Shown: piece after piece, positions 9,910 through 19,600 of the stretch
Layout: each line of letters opens with the position of its first letter
Numbering within the stretch: the stretch's first letter is position 1
Source of the DNA: Saccharophagus degradans 2-40
GTDB taxonomy: Bacteria; Pseudomonadota; Gammaproteobacteria; Pseudomonadales; Cellvibrionaceae
NCBI RefSeq assembly: GCF_000013665.1
Contig: NC_007912.1
Location: 3,651,501 to 3,715,500, forward strand
Direction of reading: 5' to 3'
DNA length: 64,000 nt
Translations under genes and position numbers: made by a program
Notes under the pieces: model-generated
The model's database searches: none
What the model was told of the DNA's origin: nothing
Seen by the model: the letters and a program-made list of their open reading frames with translations, nothing else

Positions 9910-10041
9910 GCTTAAGCACCTAATAGTCAGCTCATTACCTGCACCCTAAAGCACGCGCTAGAGAAACTTCTAGCACAGGCTTTAGGTTGCACACACAATC
10001 AATACCGAAGCAATACCGAAATGCCAACCTCACAAAACAAG

Positions 10042-10902
10042 CTATAGCAAACGCTCTTTAATTGTAGTTTTGTACTTTTTAGGGGTAACACCAAACTGCT
10101 TTTTAAACAGTGCAATAAAGTGAGAGGGGCTAGAAAAATTGAGTTCGTAACTAATATCTGTAATAGAGAATTCGCTCTGGCTTAGCATTCTAGCGGCACT
10201 ATATAGGCGGTGGCGAATACTATATTCCGAGTAGTTATAGCGAAACACGCTCTTAAACAATCGTGAAAAATAAGATGGCGAAAGGCAACACATTGCAGCC
10301 GCCTCGTTAAGTGAGAGCTCGACGCTTTTTTGATGGCGAAATAAGTTTACAACAGGTTCTAACTTAGCATAGCTGCTTGAGTTTTGGATGGCTTCGGTAT
10401 GGGGCGACTTTAATGGCGAGGCACTTTCTGCCAGCCAAGTGAGTAACAAACGCAATAACGATTGGCTTTTATCGCTGTAGGGGTCGCGCCTGTAACTTTC
10501 GTGCAGCCACGTTACAACACGATGAATATCCTTAGAATCACAGGCGTTTAAACGCAGATGCATACCGTACTTAAAAAACGATTCCGCCGAAGCCAGCCCA
10601 TTGTCGGCTAAAAAGGAAGGTAAAAACTGAATAATATGCCACGATTTTTGCCGGCTAGATAACTCGAAATCGTGTGTTTCTAGTGCTGGGGTAAACACCA
10701 TGTCGTAATCTTGCAGTGACGACTCGCCTTGATTGTAGAAAAAGGTCCCCTCTATTTTTTCGAATACAATTAGCTCATGCACTTCGTGAAAATGCATAAA
10801 GCACGAGTAGGGATCGTTATCGCTGTAACTTACGTGATGAACCTCGAAATTGTAGCCCTGCTGAATACAAAACGGTTCGCAGTAAGGTTTATTTTTCTTC
10901 AT
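10042..10902 (-). CDS. AraC-family transcriptional regulator
   Basis: A 286-residue regulator with an N-terminal cupin-like ligand domain (about 20-140, with 'FMHFHEVHELIVFE') and a C-terminal double helix-turn-helix (about 185-283). The latter contains 'LSPSYFSRLFKSVF' and the AraC signature region 'ITDISYELNFSSPSHFIALFKKQFG'. It is transcribed divergently from the dehydrogenase/esterase pair starting at 11190, with a 287-bp shared regulatory region, so it probably controls that pair. The effector is unknown. Confidence 0.9.
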   Translation of the reverse strand: MKKNKPYCEPFCIQQGYNFEVHHVSYSDNDPYSCFMHFHEVHELIVFEKIEGTFFYNQGESSLQDYDMVFTPALETHDFELSSRQKSWHIIQFLPSFLADNGLASAESFFKYGMHLRLNACDSKDIHRVVTWLHESYRRDPYSDKSQSLLRLLLTWLAESASPLKSPHTEAIQNSSSYAKLEPVVNLFRHQKSVELSLNEAAAMCCLSPSYFSRLFKSVFRYNYSEYSIRHRLYSAARMLSQSEFSITDISYELNFSSPSHFIALFKKQFGVTPKKYKTTIKERLL

Positions 10903-11009
10903 TCCGCCACAACCAGTAAGAGCATATATTTAACACTAAAAAACCATAAGGTTAATTACAAGGTATATGCTCGCACATCAACGTGCAAGTAGCTTTTCAT
11001 TTATAAGGC

Positions 11010-11031
11010 TGTATTTCCAGAAAAAAATACA
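11010..11031. promoter_or_regulatory. inverted repeat in the AraC/dehydrogenase intergenic region
   Basis: TGTATTT (11010-11016) and AAATACA (11025-11031) are perfect inverted arms with an 8-bp spacer, about midway between the two divergent starts. It could be an operator, but AraC-type proteins more often use direct repeats, so this is weak. Confidence 0.25.
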
Positions 11032-11189
11032 ACCTCCACCTTATATCGCCCTAACAGCATACAGAATCGCCGCCAGTCACACATAGCATAATTCTGTTGT
11101 TTTTACCTCTCTAGCTGACAGATTGTTGTTATTTTTAATGGTTAAATTATGTATAGCTTTAAAATCACGCACACAACCATGAGATTATT

Positions 11190-12296
11190 ATGCGCTCCAC
11201 CAAAGCATTAGTATCCGACGGCAATGGCGCCTTCGACGTTAAGCAAATAACGGTAGGCGAACCGGCAGCCAACGAGGTACGGGTAAAAATAAAGGCTGCC
11301 GGACTATGCCACACCGACTGGGATTCAATTCAAAATTGGAATAAGCCCTTTATCGTCGGCCACGAAGGCGCAGGCATTGTGGATGCGGTAGGAGAAGGGG
11401 TAACCAAGGTGGCCCCAGGGGACAAGGTTATTCTTAACTGGGCCATTCCGTGTGGCCAATGCCAGCAATGTTTAACCGGCTACCCACATATTTGCGAAAT
11501 AAACTCGCCAGTATGCGGCAAGGGTTTATGTGGCCATGCCCATGCTAACGCCACACTTTACAATAATGCTCCACTCGAACGCTCTTTCCACTTAGGTACC
11601 ATGGCCGAATACACCGTGGTTAAAGAAGCCGCTGTTGTAAAACTTGAAACAGACATTTCTTTTAGCGCCGCCTCTATTGTGGGCTGTGGCGTAATGACCG
11701 GCTGGGGTTCGGTAGTGAATGCCGCAAACGTAAAAGCCGGCTCTACCGTTTGTGTCATTGGTTGCGGCGGGGTTGGATTAAACGTTATTCAAGCCGCACG
11801 GCTTTCCGGTGCAGCAAAAATTATTGCCATAGATATAAACGACGAACGACTCGCTCAAGCCAAACAATTTGGTGCTACGCATGGAGTAATCGCCAATAGA
11901 GCGGACTCGCACTTCGACGAGGTGCTCACTCAGGTCAAACAGATCAACAACAACCGTGCAGCCGATTACGCCTTTGAATGCACGGCCGTGCCTGCGCTGG
12001 GTTCGGCACCGCTAAAGCTAATACGCAGCGCGGGTACCGCCGTACAAGTAAGCGGTATAGAGCAGCGTATCGACTTCGACTGCGAATTATTTGAGTGGGA
12101 TAAAATTTACATTAACCCCCTGTATGGGCAGTGCAACCCCGAGCGCGACTTTCCACGCATACTTGCGCTTTACGCCAGCGGCAAACTAAAACTAGACGAG
12201 CTGATAACCAAAACTTATAGCTTAGAAAATATTACAGAAGGCTTCGACGATCTATTAAATGGCCGTATAGCCAAAGGTGCAATTATTTTTGACTAA
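11190..12296 (+). CDS. zinc-dependent alcohol dehydrogenase (class III-like MDR)
   Basis: A 368-residue medium-chain dehydrogenase. Catalytic zinc ligands are visible in 'GLCHTDWDS', 'GHEGAG' and 'VGCGVMTG'; the structural zinc lobe has the four-cysteine '[15 protein letters not shown]' pattern. The Rossmann motif is '[17 protein letters not shown]'. Length and layout match the class III / S-(hydroxymethyl)glutathione dehydrogenase branch and related alcohol dehydrogenases. It is followed after 14 bp by an esterase, the pairing seen in thiol-dependent aldehyde oxidation where the esterase hydrolyses the thioester product. Formaldehyde or another aldehyde as substrate is an inference. Confidence 0.88.
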   Translation: MRSTKALVSDGNGAFDVKQITVGEPAANEVRVKIKAAGLCHTDWDSIQNWNKPFIVGHEGAGIVDAVGEGVTKVAPGDKVILNWAIPCGQCQQCLTGYPHICEINSPVCGKGLCGHAHANATLYNNAPLERSFHLGTMAEYTVVKEAAVVKLETDISFSAASIVGCGVMTGWGSVVNAANVKAGSTVCVIGCGGVGLNVIQAARLSGAAKIIAIDINDERLAQAKQFGATHGVIANRADSHFDEVLTQVKQINNNRAADYAFECTAVPALGSAPLKLIRSAGTAVQVSGIEQRIDFDCELFEWDKIYINPLYGQCNPERDFPRILALYASGKLKLDELITKTYSLENITEGFDDLLNGRIAKGAIIFD

Positions 12297-12310
12297 GGCG
12301 AGTAAATTCC

Positions 12311-13135
12311 ATGGCGTACCAACAAATTGAAAAGTCGAACCCTGCTTTTACCCAACAAGATTTATGCCTGCTAACCATACACGCCAGTAGCTTACAGGGG
12401 CGTGCCAATGTATCGGTATACAATGCTTACAGCCAAGCCAAAAACTTACCCATCGTCATTTTGCTGCATGGTGTATACGGCAACAATTGGGTGTGGATGA
12501 ATTTAGGCGGCGCCCACATGGTATACGAATCTCTTAGGCAAGCCACACCCAGCCTAACCGAAATGGTGCTAGTAATGCCAAGCGATGGCAATTATTTTGC
12601 TGGCTCGGCTTATTTACCCTTACAAGATAAAGGCAATTACGAAGCATGGATAATAGATGACATGTTAGATGCAACAATCGCTACTATTGATTGTGTCTCT
12701 AACCAATCTAATATCTATATTGCAGGCTTATCAATGGGCGGTTACGGAGCTTTACGTTTGGGAGCAAAGTATCCCTCTAAGTTTGCAGGTATAGCAGCGC
12801 ATTCGGCTATTACCCAGCTAGAGCAAATGAGTGAGTTTGTTAAGGAGCCCCTCTCACATTACTTGTGCCAAGAAAAAGCAGAAGCCTCAATATTGCACTG
12901 GGCGCAAATAAACCGCGCCAACTTGCCCCCTATACGCTTTGACTGCGGCACAAATGATTCGCTACTTGCAGGCAACAGGCTGCTAAGCAAGCAATTTGAG
13001 CAGCTTAACATCTCTCATATTTACGAAGAGTGCGAAGGACAACACAGCTGGGATTACTGGAACACACAGCTTGCGCACACGCTGCAATTTTTTAATCGAA
13101 TTGAAACAGGGAAAAACGAACTAAGCAATCAGTAA
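12311..13135 (+). CDS. alpha/beta-hydrolase esterase (esterase D / tributyrin-esterase-like)
   Basis: A 274-residue cytoplasmic hydrolase without signal peptide. The oxyanion-side motif 'VILLHGVYGNNWVW' and the nucleophile elbow 'GLSMGGYG' (Ser about 141) are clear; a likely Asp lies in 'DCGTNDSLL' (about 217-221) and His in 'EGQHSWDYW' (about 248). The fold matches the putative-esterase family that includes S-formylglutathione hydrolase and EstA. It starts 14 bp after the dehydrogenase, so the two are almost certainly co-transcribed. It converges on the DUF4440-like gene with a 17-bp gap. Confidence 0.86.
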   Translation: MAYQQIEKSNPAFTQQDLCLLTIHASSLQGRANVSVYNAYSQAKNLPIVILLHGVYGNNWVWMNLGGAHMVYESLRQATPSLTEMVLVMPSDGNYFAGSAYLPLQDKGNYEAWIIDDMLDATIATIDCVSNQSNIYIAGLSMGGYGALRLGAKYPSKFAGIAAHSAITQLEQMSEFVKEPLSHYLCQEKAEASILHWAQINRANLPPIRFDCGTNDSLLAGNRLLSKQFEQLNISHIYEECEGQHSWDYWNTQLAHTLQFFNRIETGKNELSNQ

Positions 13136-13152
13136 AACAACTGACAAAGCAA

Positions 13153-13641
13153 TTAACAAATTACAGAAGAATGGCCAGCAATCACCTGCCAGCCATTTTC
13201 ACTACGCGCTCGCTGATCTTTACCTAACAAAGGGTCTAGCGCCTCTTTAAGCGCGTGATTTAAGCACCACACGCGCGTAAAGCGCAGTGGTGTTGTAACC
13301 TCTAGCCCACCCGCCTCGCTCACCAACTCCACTTGGGCGATCACAATAAACACATTCTCTGCTGGTAGTATTTCCAACTGCTTTAGGGTGAGATTCTTAA
13401 TAGTGAATAATTTTTCTCTGTGGGCAAGTAGGTCTTGCTGTTTGGTAATTTTTTGCCCTAGATGATTAGTAAATATTAGCTCTGGCGATAGCAAAATATC
13501 CAGCTCGTCCACATTGGAACTTATCATCGCTTTACGAAGCCGTTCCTCTAGGCGTTTAATGCTCTCTATCATGCTATTACTCAATCGCTTATTACCTTTT
13601 CCATTTACGCCTAGCTGAGTACTGGTAGCAGCACCCAGCAT
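13153..13641 (-). CDS. DUF4440 / SnoaL-like (NTF2-fold) small protein
   Basis: A 162-residue protein whose core from about residue 24 ('MIESIKRLEERLRKAMIS', then 'LLSPELIFTNHLGQ' and 'KQDLLAHREKLFTI') matches the DUF4440 NTF2-like fold. Members are found as stand-alone ligand-binding or catalytic pockets of unknown role. The start is uncertain: an internal ATG at 13572 would remove a 23-residue Gly/Asn-rich leader and give a more usual length of ~139. It lies 10 bp after the M15-type peptidase gene on the same strand, so it is probably the last gene of the peptidoglycan operon. Confidence 0.75.
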   Translation of the reverse strand: MLGAATSTQLGVNGKGNKRLSNSMIESIKRLEERLRKAMISSNVDELDILLSPELIFTNHLGQKITKQQDLLAHREKLFTIKNLTLKQLEILPAENVFIVIAQVELVSEAGGLEVTTPLRFTRVWCLNHALKEALDPLLGKDQRARSENGWQVIAGHSSVIC

Positions 13642-13651
13642 TAACTAGCAA

Positions 13652-14590
13652 CTACCAGCGCGCCCGATAACCGCGCACATCAACATGTACGAAAGGCCCG
13701 TGAGCAGCGTTCGCTTGGTACAACCCAAGGCCGCCAATTAGATGTTTGTAATCTGGTGCTTCGCGATAGAACTTTTCTACCATATCCCACAAGAACGTGG
13801 CATCGTCTACATTTACCTTACCATCTTTATTTAAATCGTCCATAACGCCATCTTTGGGGTTTTCATCTACAAAAATATCTGCAGCGCCACCCCACTGGTG
13901 ACGCGAATATTTTTTATTTTTAATAGCAGCGTTATAAAATGGCGTGCGGTAGCCACTCATTATGGTAAAGCTTTCCATGGCGATGCCTTCGCGATTTACC
14001 GCTTCGGTAATATATTCTAACTTCCGTAACAGTCGCGTTTGCAACACCACATATTTAGGGTAACCACTGCTTTGCTTACACAAAAACTGCTTTAGCGTGT
14101 AGTGAGGCGAAACTAACATATCTTGATTGGCTTTGGTGACTTCTACAAAGCCCACTGGCGGCTTGTAGTTGTCTAGGCCTTTGTATGCCTCTTTGGGGTA
14201 TTCGCCTATTGTGTAACCATTCAATTTTTTGTTTTTTACCTGCGCCATAGGGTGCATAACAAAAATTTGCACCGTAGATGCCAACTCACCCTTGGGCTGA
14301 ACAACTAATGTTTTCATACCGGGGGTAGCTGGGGCCTTCCATTTAAAAGATGTAACCTGTTCGCTTATGGTATCTTGAGCAATGGTAAAAGGTAGCGCTT
14401 TGCCGTTTTTTACCACGTTAATGTCGACTGTTTTTTCGGGCAGCACGAAAAAACTCATAAGCGTATATTCTGTTTTACCCTGCCCCACACTAATCACATA
14501 CCCAGACCGACCTGTCTCGAATGCAAGGCTTTTAGCGCATACGCACAAACACAACAACGAAAAACAAACCTTAACTAATTTGCTATACAT
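13652..14590 (-). CDS. periplasmic M15-type peptidase (YcbK/MepK-like) with an EF-hand-like insert
   Basis: A 312-residue exported protein (signal peptide about 1-23). The C-terminal half has the M15/DUF882 zinc signature: 'SGYRTPFYN', 'SRHQWGGAADIFVD' and the distal 'HGPFVHVDVRG', which should bind zinc and cleave peptidoglycan cross-bridges. Between them lies an inserted 'DLNKDGKVNVDD' loop that looks like a calcium-binding EF-hand/dockerin repeat. The N-terminal ~120 residues form an unrecognised beta-rich domain. It starts 9 bp after the L,D-transpeptidase stop; in E. coli ldtD (ycbB) and mepK (ycbK) are likewise neighbours, with MepK cleaving the 3-3 cross-links made by LdtD. Confidence 0.82.
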   Translation of the reverse strand: MYSKLVKVCFSLLCLCVCAKSLAFETGRSGYVISVGQGKTEYTLMSFFVLPEKTVDINVVKNGKALPFTIAQDTISEQVTSFKWKAPATPGMKTLVVQPKGELASTVQIFVMHPMAQVKNKKLNGYTIGEYPKEAYKGLDNYKPPVGFVEVTKANQDMLVSPHYTLKQFLCKQSSGYPKYVVLQTRLLRKLEYITEAVNREGIAMESFTIMSGYRTPFYNAAIKNKKYSRHQWGGAADIFVDENPKDGVMDDLNKDGKVNVDDATFLWDMVEKFYREAPDYKHLIGGLGLYQANAAHGPFVHVDVRGYRARW

Positions 14591-14599
14591 AATTAACTC

Positions 14600-16291
14600 T
14601 TATTCTATAGGTAGCGTTAACGCACTAAACAACGGTTTATCGCGTTCGTAAATATCGTTTCTAAACTGTAACTTGCCACTACTATCTACCCATGCAGTCC
14701 AATATTCTATATGCACTGGCACGGGTGTTTTTAAATTAACCGTTGTTGTTTTTGCGGAAGATAACACCTCATTAATTTGATCTATGCCCATTCCATTTGG
14801 CTCTAACAATTTACTCGCCAGCTCTATCGGGTCCGAAACGCGAATACAACCCGAGCTAAATGCCCGCTCAGTTTTTGAAAACAGCTCCCGCGACGGTGTA
14901 TCGTGCAAGTAAACATCGTAAGCGTTAGGAAACATAAACTTCACTTGCCCCAATGCATTCAACGGCCCCGGCGCTTGCACCATTCGATAAGGGAACCTTT
15001 TATGCAGTTTATCCCACTCGACATCTGCTGGGTTTACCACTGTGTTCTCACCCAGCGCATACAGGGTAAACCCGTATTTTTCTAGGTAGCTAATATCTTT
15101 CTTAATTTCTGGCAGCTTATCCTGCACGGCGAGCTTTTGCGGCACTGTCCATGTAGGGTTAAAAACCAGAAAGCGAATTTTATCGCTGAACACCGGCGTT
15201 TTACGGTAGTTTCTGCCAACAATAACCGGCTTTTGCATTACCAGCTCGTTACTTTTGTAAACCCGCAAATCAAAATTGGCTATGTTAACTACTATAAAAT
15301 AGTCCCCCATATTTTGATCAAGCCACCGCCAACGCTCGAGGTTCACCACAACATCATTTGCGCGCTGTACGGGTGATACATTCAACGCAAGTAACGTATT
15401 CTTGCCCACCACACCATCTGGCTCCAGCCCGTGGCGCCGTTGAAAGCGGGTAACTGCTTCCATCAGCTCACCTTCGTAGTGCGTAAACGTCTCTTCACTT
15501 TCACTTAGATCACCCCAAAACCGAAGTCGTTCCGCAATGGGCGATAAACGCGTATCGGCCATACCTTTTTTAATGGCAGGCGAAAGCGCTAATGGCTCCC
15601 AGTCAGGAGCTTGGGTGCTATTCAACCAAGCTAGCGTTTTTACTAGCCGAGCGTAACGGGGCTGCCGCGGCCGCAAAGATTGCACAATGTCGGCTATAGG
15701 TACGTTACTAGCCACTTTCGTTAATAGTGCTCGCGCGTCCACCACTTCCTTTGCTGGCTTCCACTCATTCGTCAGCGTTTCTGGGTCAACTTTACCGGCC
15801 AGAATATGCTGCGCTAAAAACAAAAATGCATCCGTTAATACCAACTCGGCATCACTCGAGATTTCACTCGGTTCAGTAATAAGCTGGCCTAGGTAGGCAA
15901 TATGGTAGTCTGCAGGTAGCAAGCCTTCTTTATCGACCCCTTGCAATACGGCAATCAAGTCTAACGCTGCGCTATTAAAAGCACGGCCAGAATCTTTTAA
16001 CCATAGCGGTGCAAACCCTGTCTCTTCGTAATAGGCGTTTAACAAAGCACTGTTGCGGATAGGTGCGCTGCTAATTTTTGCAGGATATCCAGCACTCCAA
16101 GCCTCTAAGCGCTGGCGGATACTATCGTTAACAGCAGCACCTTGAAGGGCACTACTCGCGAATGCATCGCCGGCCAGAACTAGCGCACAAATCACGGCCA
16201 CAAGGTCGCGACGAAATGCGTGTATGTAGTGGGAAAGTCGATGGTGAGAGAAAAACGACAAGGTGAAAAATAAGCTACCATTAAAATACAT
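14600..16291 (-). CDS. L,D-transpeptidase, YcbB/LdtD type
   Basis: A 563-residue periplasmic enzyme that makes 3-3 cross-links in peptidoglycan. After an N-terminal hydrophobic segment (about 28-46, AFA cleavage-like) there is an LdtD-type scaffold region (about 60-270), a peptidoglycan-binding helix set ('VTRFQRRHGLEPDGVVGKNT', about 285-305) and the YkuD catalytic domain with 'YLHDTPSRELF' and the Cys motif 'SSGCIRVSDP' (about 485-497). The first ~27 residues are unusually polar and aromatic, so a downstream alternative start is possible. It is the first gene of a compact operon with the M15-type peptidase. Confidence 0.92.
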   Translation of the reverse strand: MYFNGSLFFTLSFFSHHRLSHYIHAFRRDLVAVICALVLAGDAFASSALQGAAVNDSIRQRLEAWSAGYPAKISSAPIRNSALLNAYYEETGFAPLWLKDSGRAFNSAALDLIAVLQGVDKEGLLPADYHIAYLGQLITEPSEISSDAELVLTDAFLFLAQHILAGKVDPETLTNEWKPAKEVVDARALLTKVASNVPIADIVQSLRPRQPRYARLVKTLAWLNSTQAPDWEPLALSPAIKKGMADTRLSPIAERLRFWGDLSESEETFTHYEGELMEAVTRFQRRHGLEPDGVVGKNTLLALNVSPVQRANDVVVNLERWRWLDQNMGDYFIVVNIANFDLRVYKSNELVMQKPVIVGRNYRKTPVFSDKIRFLVFNPTWTVPQKLAVQDKLPEIKKDISYLEKYGFTLYALGENTVVNPADVEWDKLHKRFPYRMVQAPGPLNALGQVKFMFPNAYDVYLHDTPSRELFSKTERAFSSGCIRVSDPIELASKLLEPNGMGIDQINEVLSSAKTTTVNLKTPVPVHIEYWTAWVDSSGKLQFRNDIYERDKPLFSALTLPIE

Positions 16292-16685
16292 GCATAGGTC
16301 CCGTGGTGCAAAATTTAAAACGATGAGATTGGAATAAAAAGAGCATCTATTATGCTGCGCGGAGGTGTAGATTTTGGCAGAGTGTAATCAGAGTATAGGG
16401 GCGTAATTTAAGAATTAATACTCCTATGTAAAAATAATTTTTGCTCGATCACAACGATATTCCAGCACTGGCTTTATGTGCAGCAAACCCTTGCTACTTT
16501 CCTAAAAAATCGGTTAACTGTCGGCCAACCCCCGCAATGACATATACCTGTTTTGCTAAGGCCCAACTGGCACCAAAGTCATCATGCAAGATTACCATGC
16601 TGACTCTTTTACCGCAGCCTAAGGCAGCGCACCAACCACCATAGAAGCACTTGCTCCACCTACCCACAGGGGTGTTATTTAGTAT
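16292..16685. other. 394-bp divergent intergenic region without a supported gene
   Basis: It lies between the divergent L,D-transpeptidase and NTPase/MscS operons and must hold both promoters. The upper half is AT-rich. A 67-codon frame at 16441-16644 has no recognisable features or ribosome site and is left out. I see no clear operator or RNA structure. Confidence 0.5.
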
Positions 16686-19600
16686 ATGACTGTTACCTGC
16701 CGATACATTTATCGACTAACTGCCGCACTGCTGCTTTGCAGTAGCTGTGCACTTGCCGCCAACACTCCCCAAACGCAAAACGCCACACCCGAAGCGCCCG
16801 GAAGCCAAATAAGCACAGCAGAGCAAGTTGCGACAATTGAAGAATTTTACGCAAAGCGACTTGTTGGCCTTGAGCCCATTCGCGCTATTTTCCCTGCTGC
16901 ATGGCTAACCGAAACACCTGCTTGGAATGAAGAAAAAAATAAACTGCAACAGCATCTAGCCGCATTATCACAAGCAGACACCACAAATACCTCCCCACAC
17001 GAGCTGGAACTGACGCAGCTAAAATTGATGTGGGTGCTATTTACACCCGCAGAGCGCAGCGATTTGATCAATTCAGCCAAAACCCAGCTGCTTGCTCAAA
17101 CCAACAAACAAAATGCGCAAAAAATACTTGAACAAACCCAAGCGGCAGCCAGCGAGCACGAAAAGCAACTGCAGCAGGTTAAACACGAACTGGCCCAAAG
17201 TGAGGACGACAGAGAAAAGCGCTTGCTGGCTATACAATTAGGTATCGAAAAGCGCATTGAGTTAATAACGGCCAAAACCAAACTGATCGCCGATGCGCAA
17301 ATAGCATTTAGCCAAGATGTAAGCGATTGGAAAGAAATTCAATCTCTCATCAGCAATGCGCTCGATGACGAGCACTTCATCCCCGGCACCCGAGATTTCA
17401 CCCTGTATCGCAAAACCCTGCGCGACCGACTTGCGGCCTCTAACCGCGCCGTAGCCAACAAACATGTATTTGTTACTACGTACTTTCGCGACGACATGAA
17501 CCTGCCAGAAGAGGAGCAAAGCTTTAATGTGCAGGTAAGAGAAACAGACAGTGATAAAAACGTCGAGCGAGTCAATACTGTACTTAGAAAGCGTCTTGAA
17601 CTCAGTCAAAGTGAAGAGAATTTTATCGCTAAAAAGCAAACGCTAATCGTAGACCTCGCGGTTTGGCACAAACAATATCGCACCGATCTATTACTTCTGC
17701 GTGGCAAACTAATCAAGCAAGTTATCGACAATAACGCTTTTTCGCTTAACAACTTCGACCCAATTGCAGTCGAGTTACGCACGCTTTACGCCTCCACGCT
17801 TTTCTCTAAATGGAGCAAAGCTTACGTTAAAACCTATGGCACAAGTAAAAAAACATCGTTAACGTTTTCTAATATTACCCATCTGCTAAAAGTACTGCTT
17901 ACCACGTGTTTTATTGTGTGGTTATTTCTAAAACGGCAGCTGGTGCTGGATAGCGCCAAACGCTGGTGCCTTACCCGCACTAGTAACGCGCGTTGGCGTA
18001 AAGCCACCGCACTTTTGTTTGGTGCACTACAAGAATTGTATATATTTATAATTTTGTTTTTCTTTGGGGGTAGCGTAATAAAAATACTGGTAAGCGTAGG
18101 CATTAGCTCTGCCGAAATGTTCAAACCGGTACTAAATAAAATTGTATTGTTCTTTCTACTACTTGGGCTTATTCAATATGTACAACCTTTTTTAAGCCAG
18201 CGCGAACAGCGCAAGGGTAGAGATACACATGAAATAGCCGCCATTGAAGAGGTTTTTTCTTTAGTGCCTCAAGTTTACCTTTACTACTGGTTGGCTGCGG
18301 GCGTTGTGGCAAGCTTAATATCTCAACACTTAAATGAAAGCTTACTGGGCTTTCACGCAGTCAATGTTATCACCTTCGCATTTGCGATAGCCTTGCTTGT
18401 TATTATATGGGTGCGCCGTCACACTTGGCGAACCATAAACGAAAAAGCCTATAATTCGGAGTTGTGGCAGAAAATTAGCTTCAATGCACGTCGTAAACCC
18501 TGGGAACCTCTAATTCTGCTTATTGGCGGCGGCATGGGAGTTTACCGTGTTGTTTGGTCCGTTTTGTTAGACAGGCTAACAGAGCTAGAGCTCACCCGCA
18601 GCTTTCAGGCTATGGTAAGCCGTGCGATATTAGAAAGGCAGTACCGCAAAACCACCACAAAACTCTATGCAGAACGCTTCCCCGATAAATATTGGCGAAA
18701 CTTCCATTTTCAAACCCCAGCAGAAGCCCACTGGTACGTTGAGCGCTCGGAACACCAAGAGGTTATTCAGGCAGCCTATGAGAACTGGCAGAGTAAAGGC
18801 AAAGCAACACGTTTACTGATTTGTGGCGACCGAGGTATTGGTAAATCTGAGTTAATCTCCAACTTCTTACGTAATGAAGAAATAAAGTGCTTGCACACAC
18901 ATATAGACACAGGTGAAACATCCGTAGCTGCGGTATGCCAGCGATTATCGCTGTCGTTTTTACAATCGCGTATGGATACACCCGAAGATATTATCAATGC
19001 GCTAAAACTGATGGAACCACAGGTATTGTGCGTAGAAAATATTGAAAACACTATTTTGCGCAAAGTGGGTGGCTTTGCCGCCTATACGGCCGTAATTGAT
19101 ATTATTTTACAAACATCTGACAAACACTTTTGGCTGGTAACCTGCACAAGCTACGCATGGACAATAGTACAGCACGGCGTAATTGGTGCAGACTGCTTTA
19201 CCGAAAACATAATGGTAGAAGGCTTAAGTGAAGAAGCATTAAAAACTGCCATGCTAGCAAGGCATAACGATGCACACCCTGCTACCCCGGACTTTAGCCA
19301 GCTAAATTTTAGCAATCCCAAACAGGGGCGGCTTCGCGATAAACTGCAACAGCAAGATGCAAGTGAAAAAGGCGAAGAGCTGTATTTTCGAATACTGTGG
19401 GACTACACCAAAGGTAACCCAAGGCAAGCACTGTATTACTGGAAGGCCTCTCTCGCATGGGACGGATTAAAATGCACGGTACGATTATTTGAAATACCCG
19501 AACACAGGGTGCTCGAAACCCTACAAGATAGAGCACTTATGCTACTTGCCGGTTTAATAGAACATAACGGCTTAACCTTAAGAGGCATGCAAGAAATAAT

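Noticed and set aside
16441-16644. A 67-codon frame in the 394-bp divergent intergenic region
   Set aside because: No ribosome site, no recognisable motif and irregular composition; it lies where two promoters are expected.
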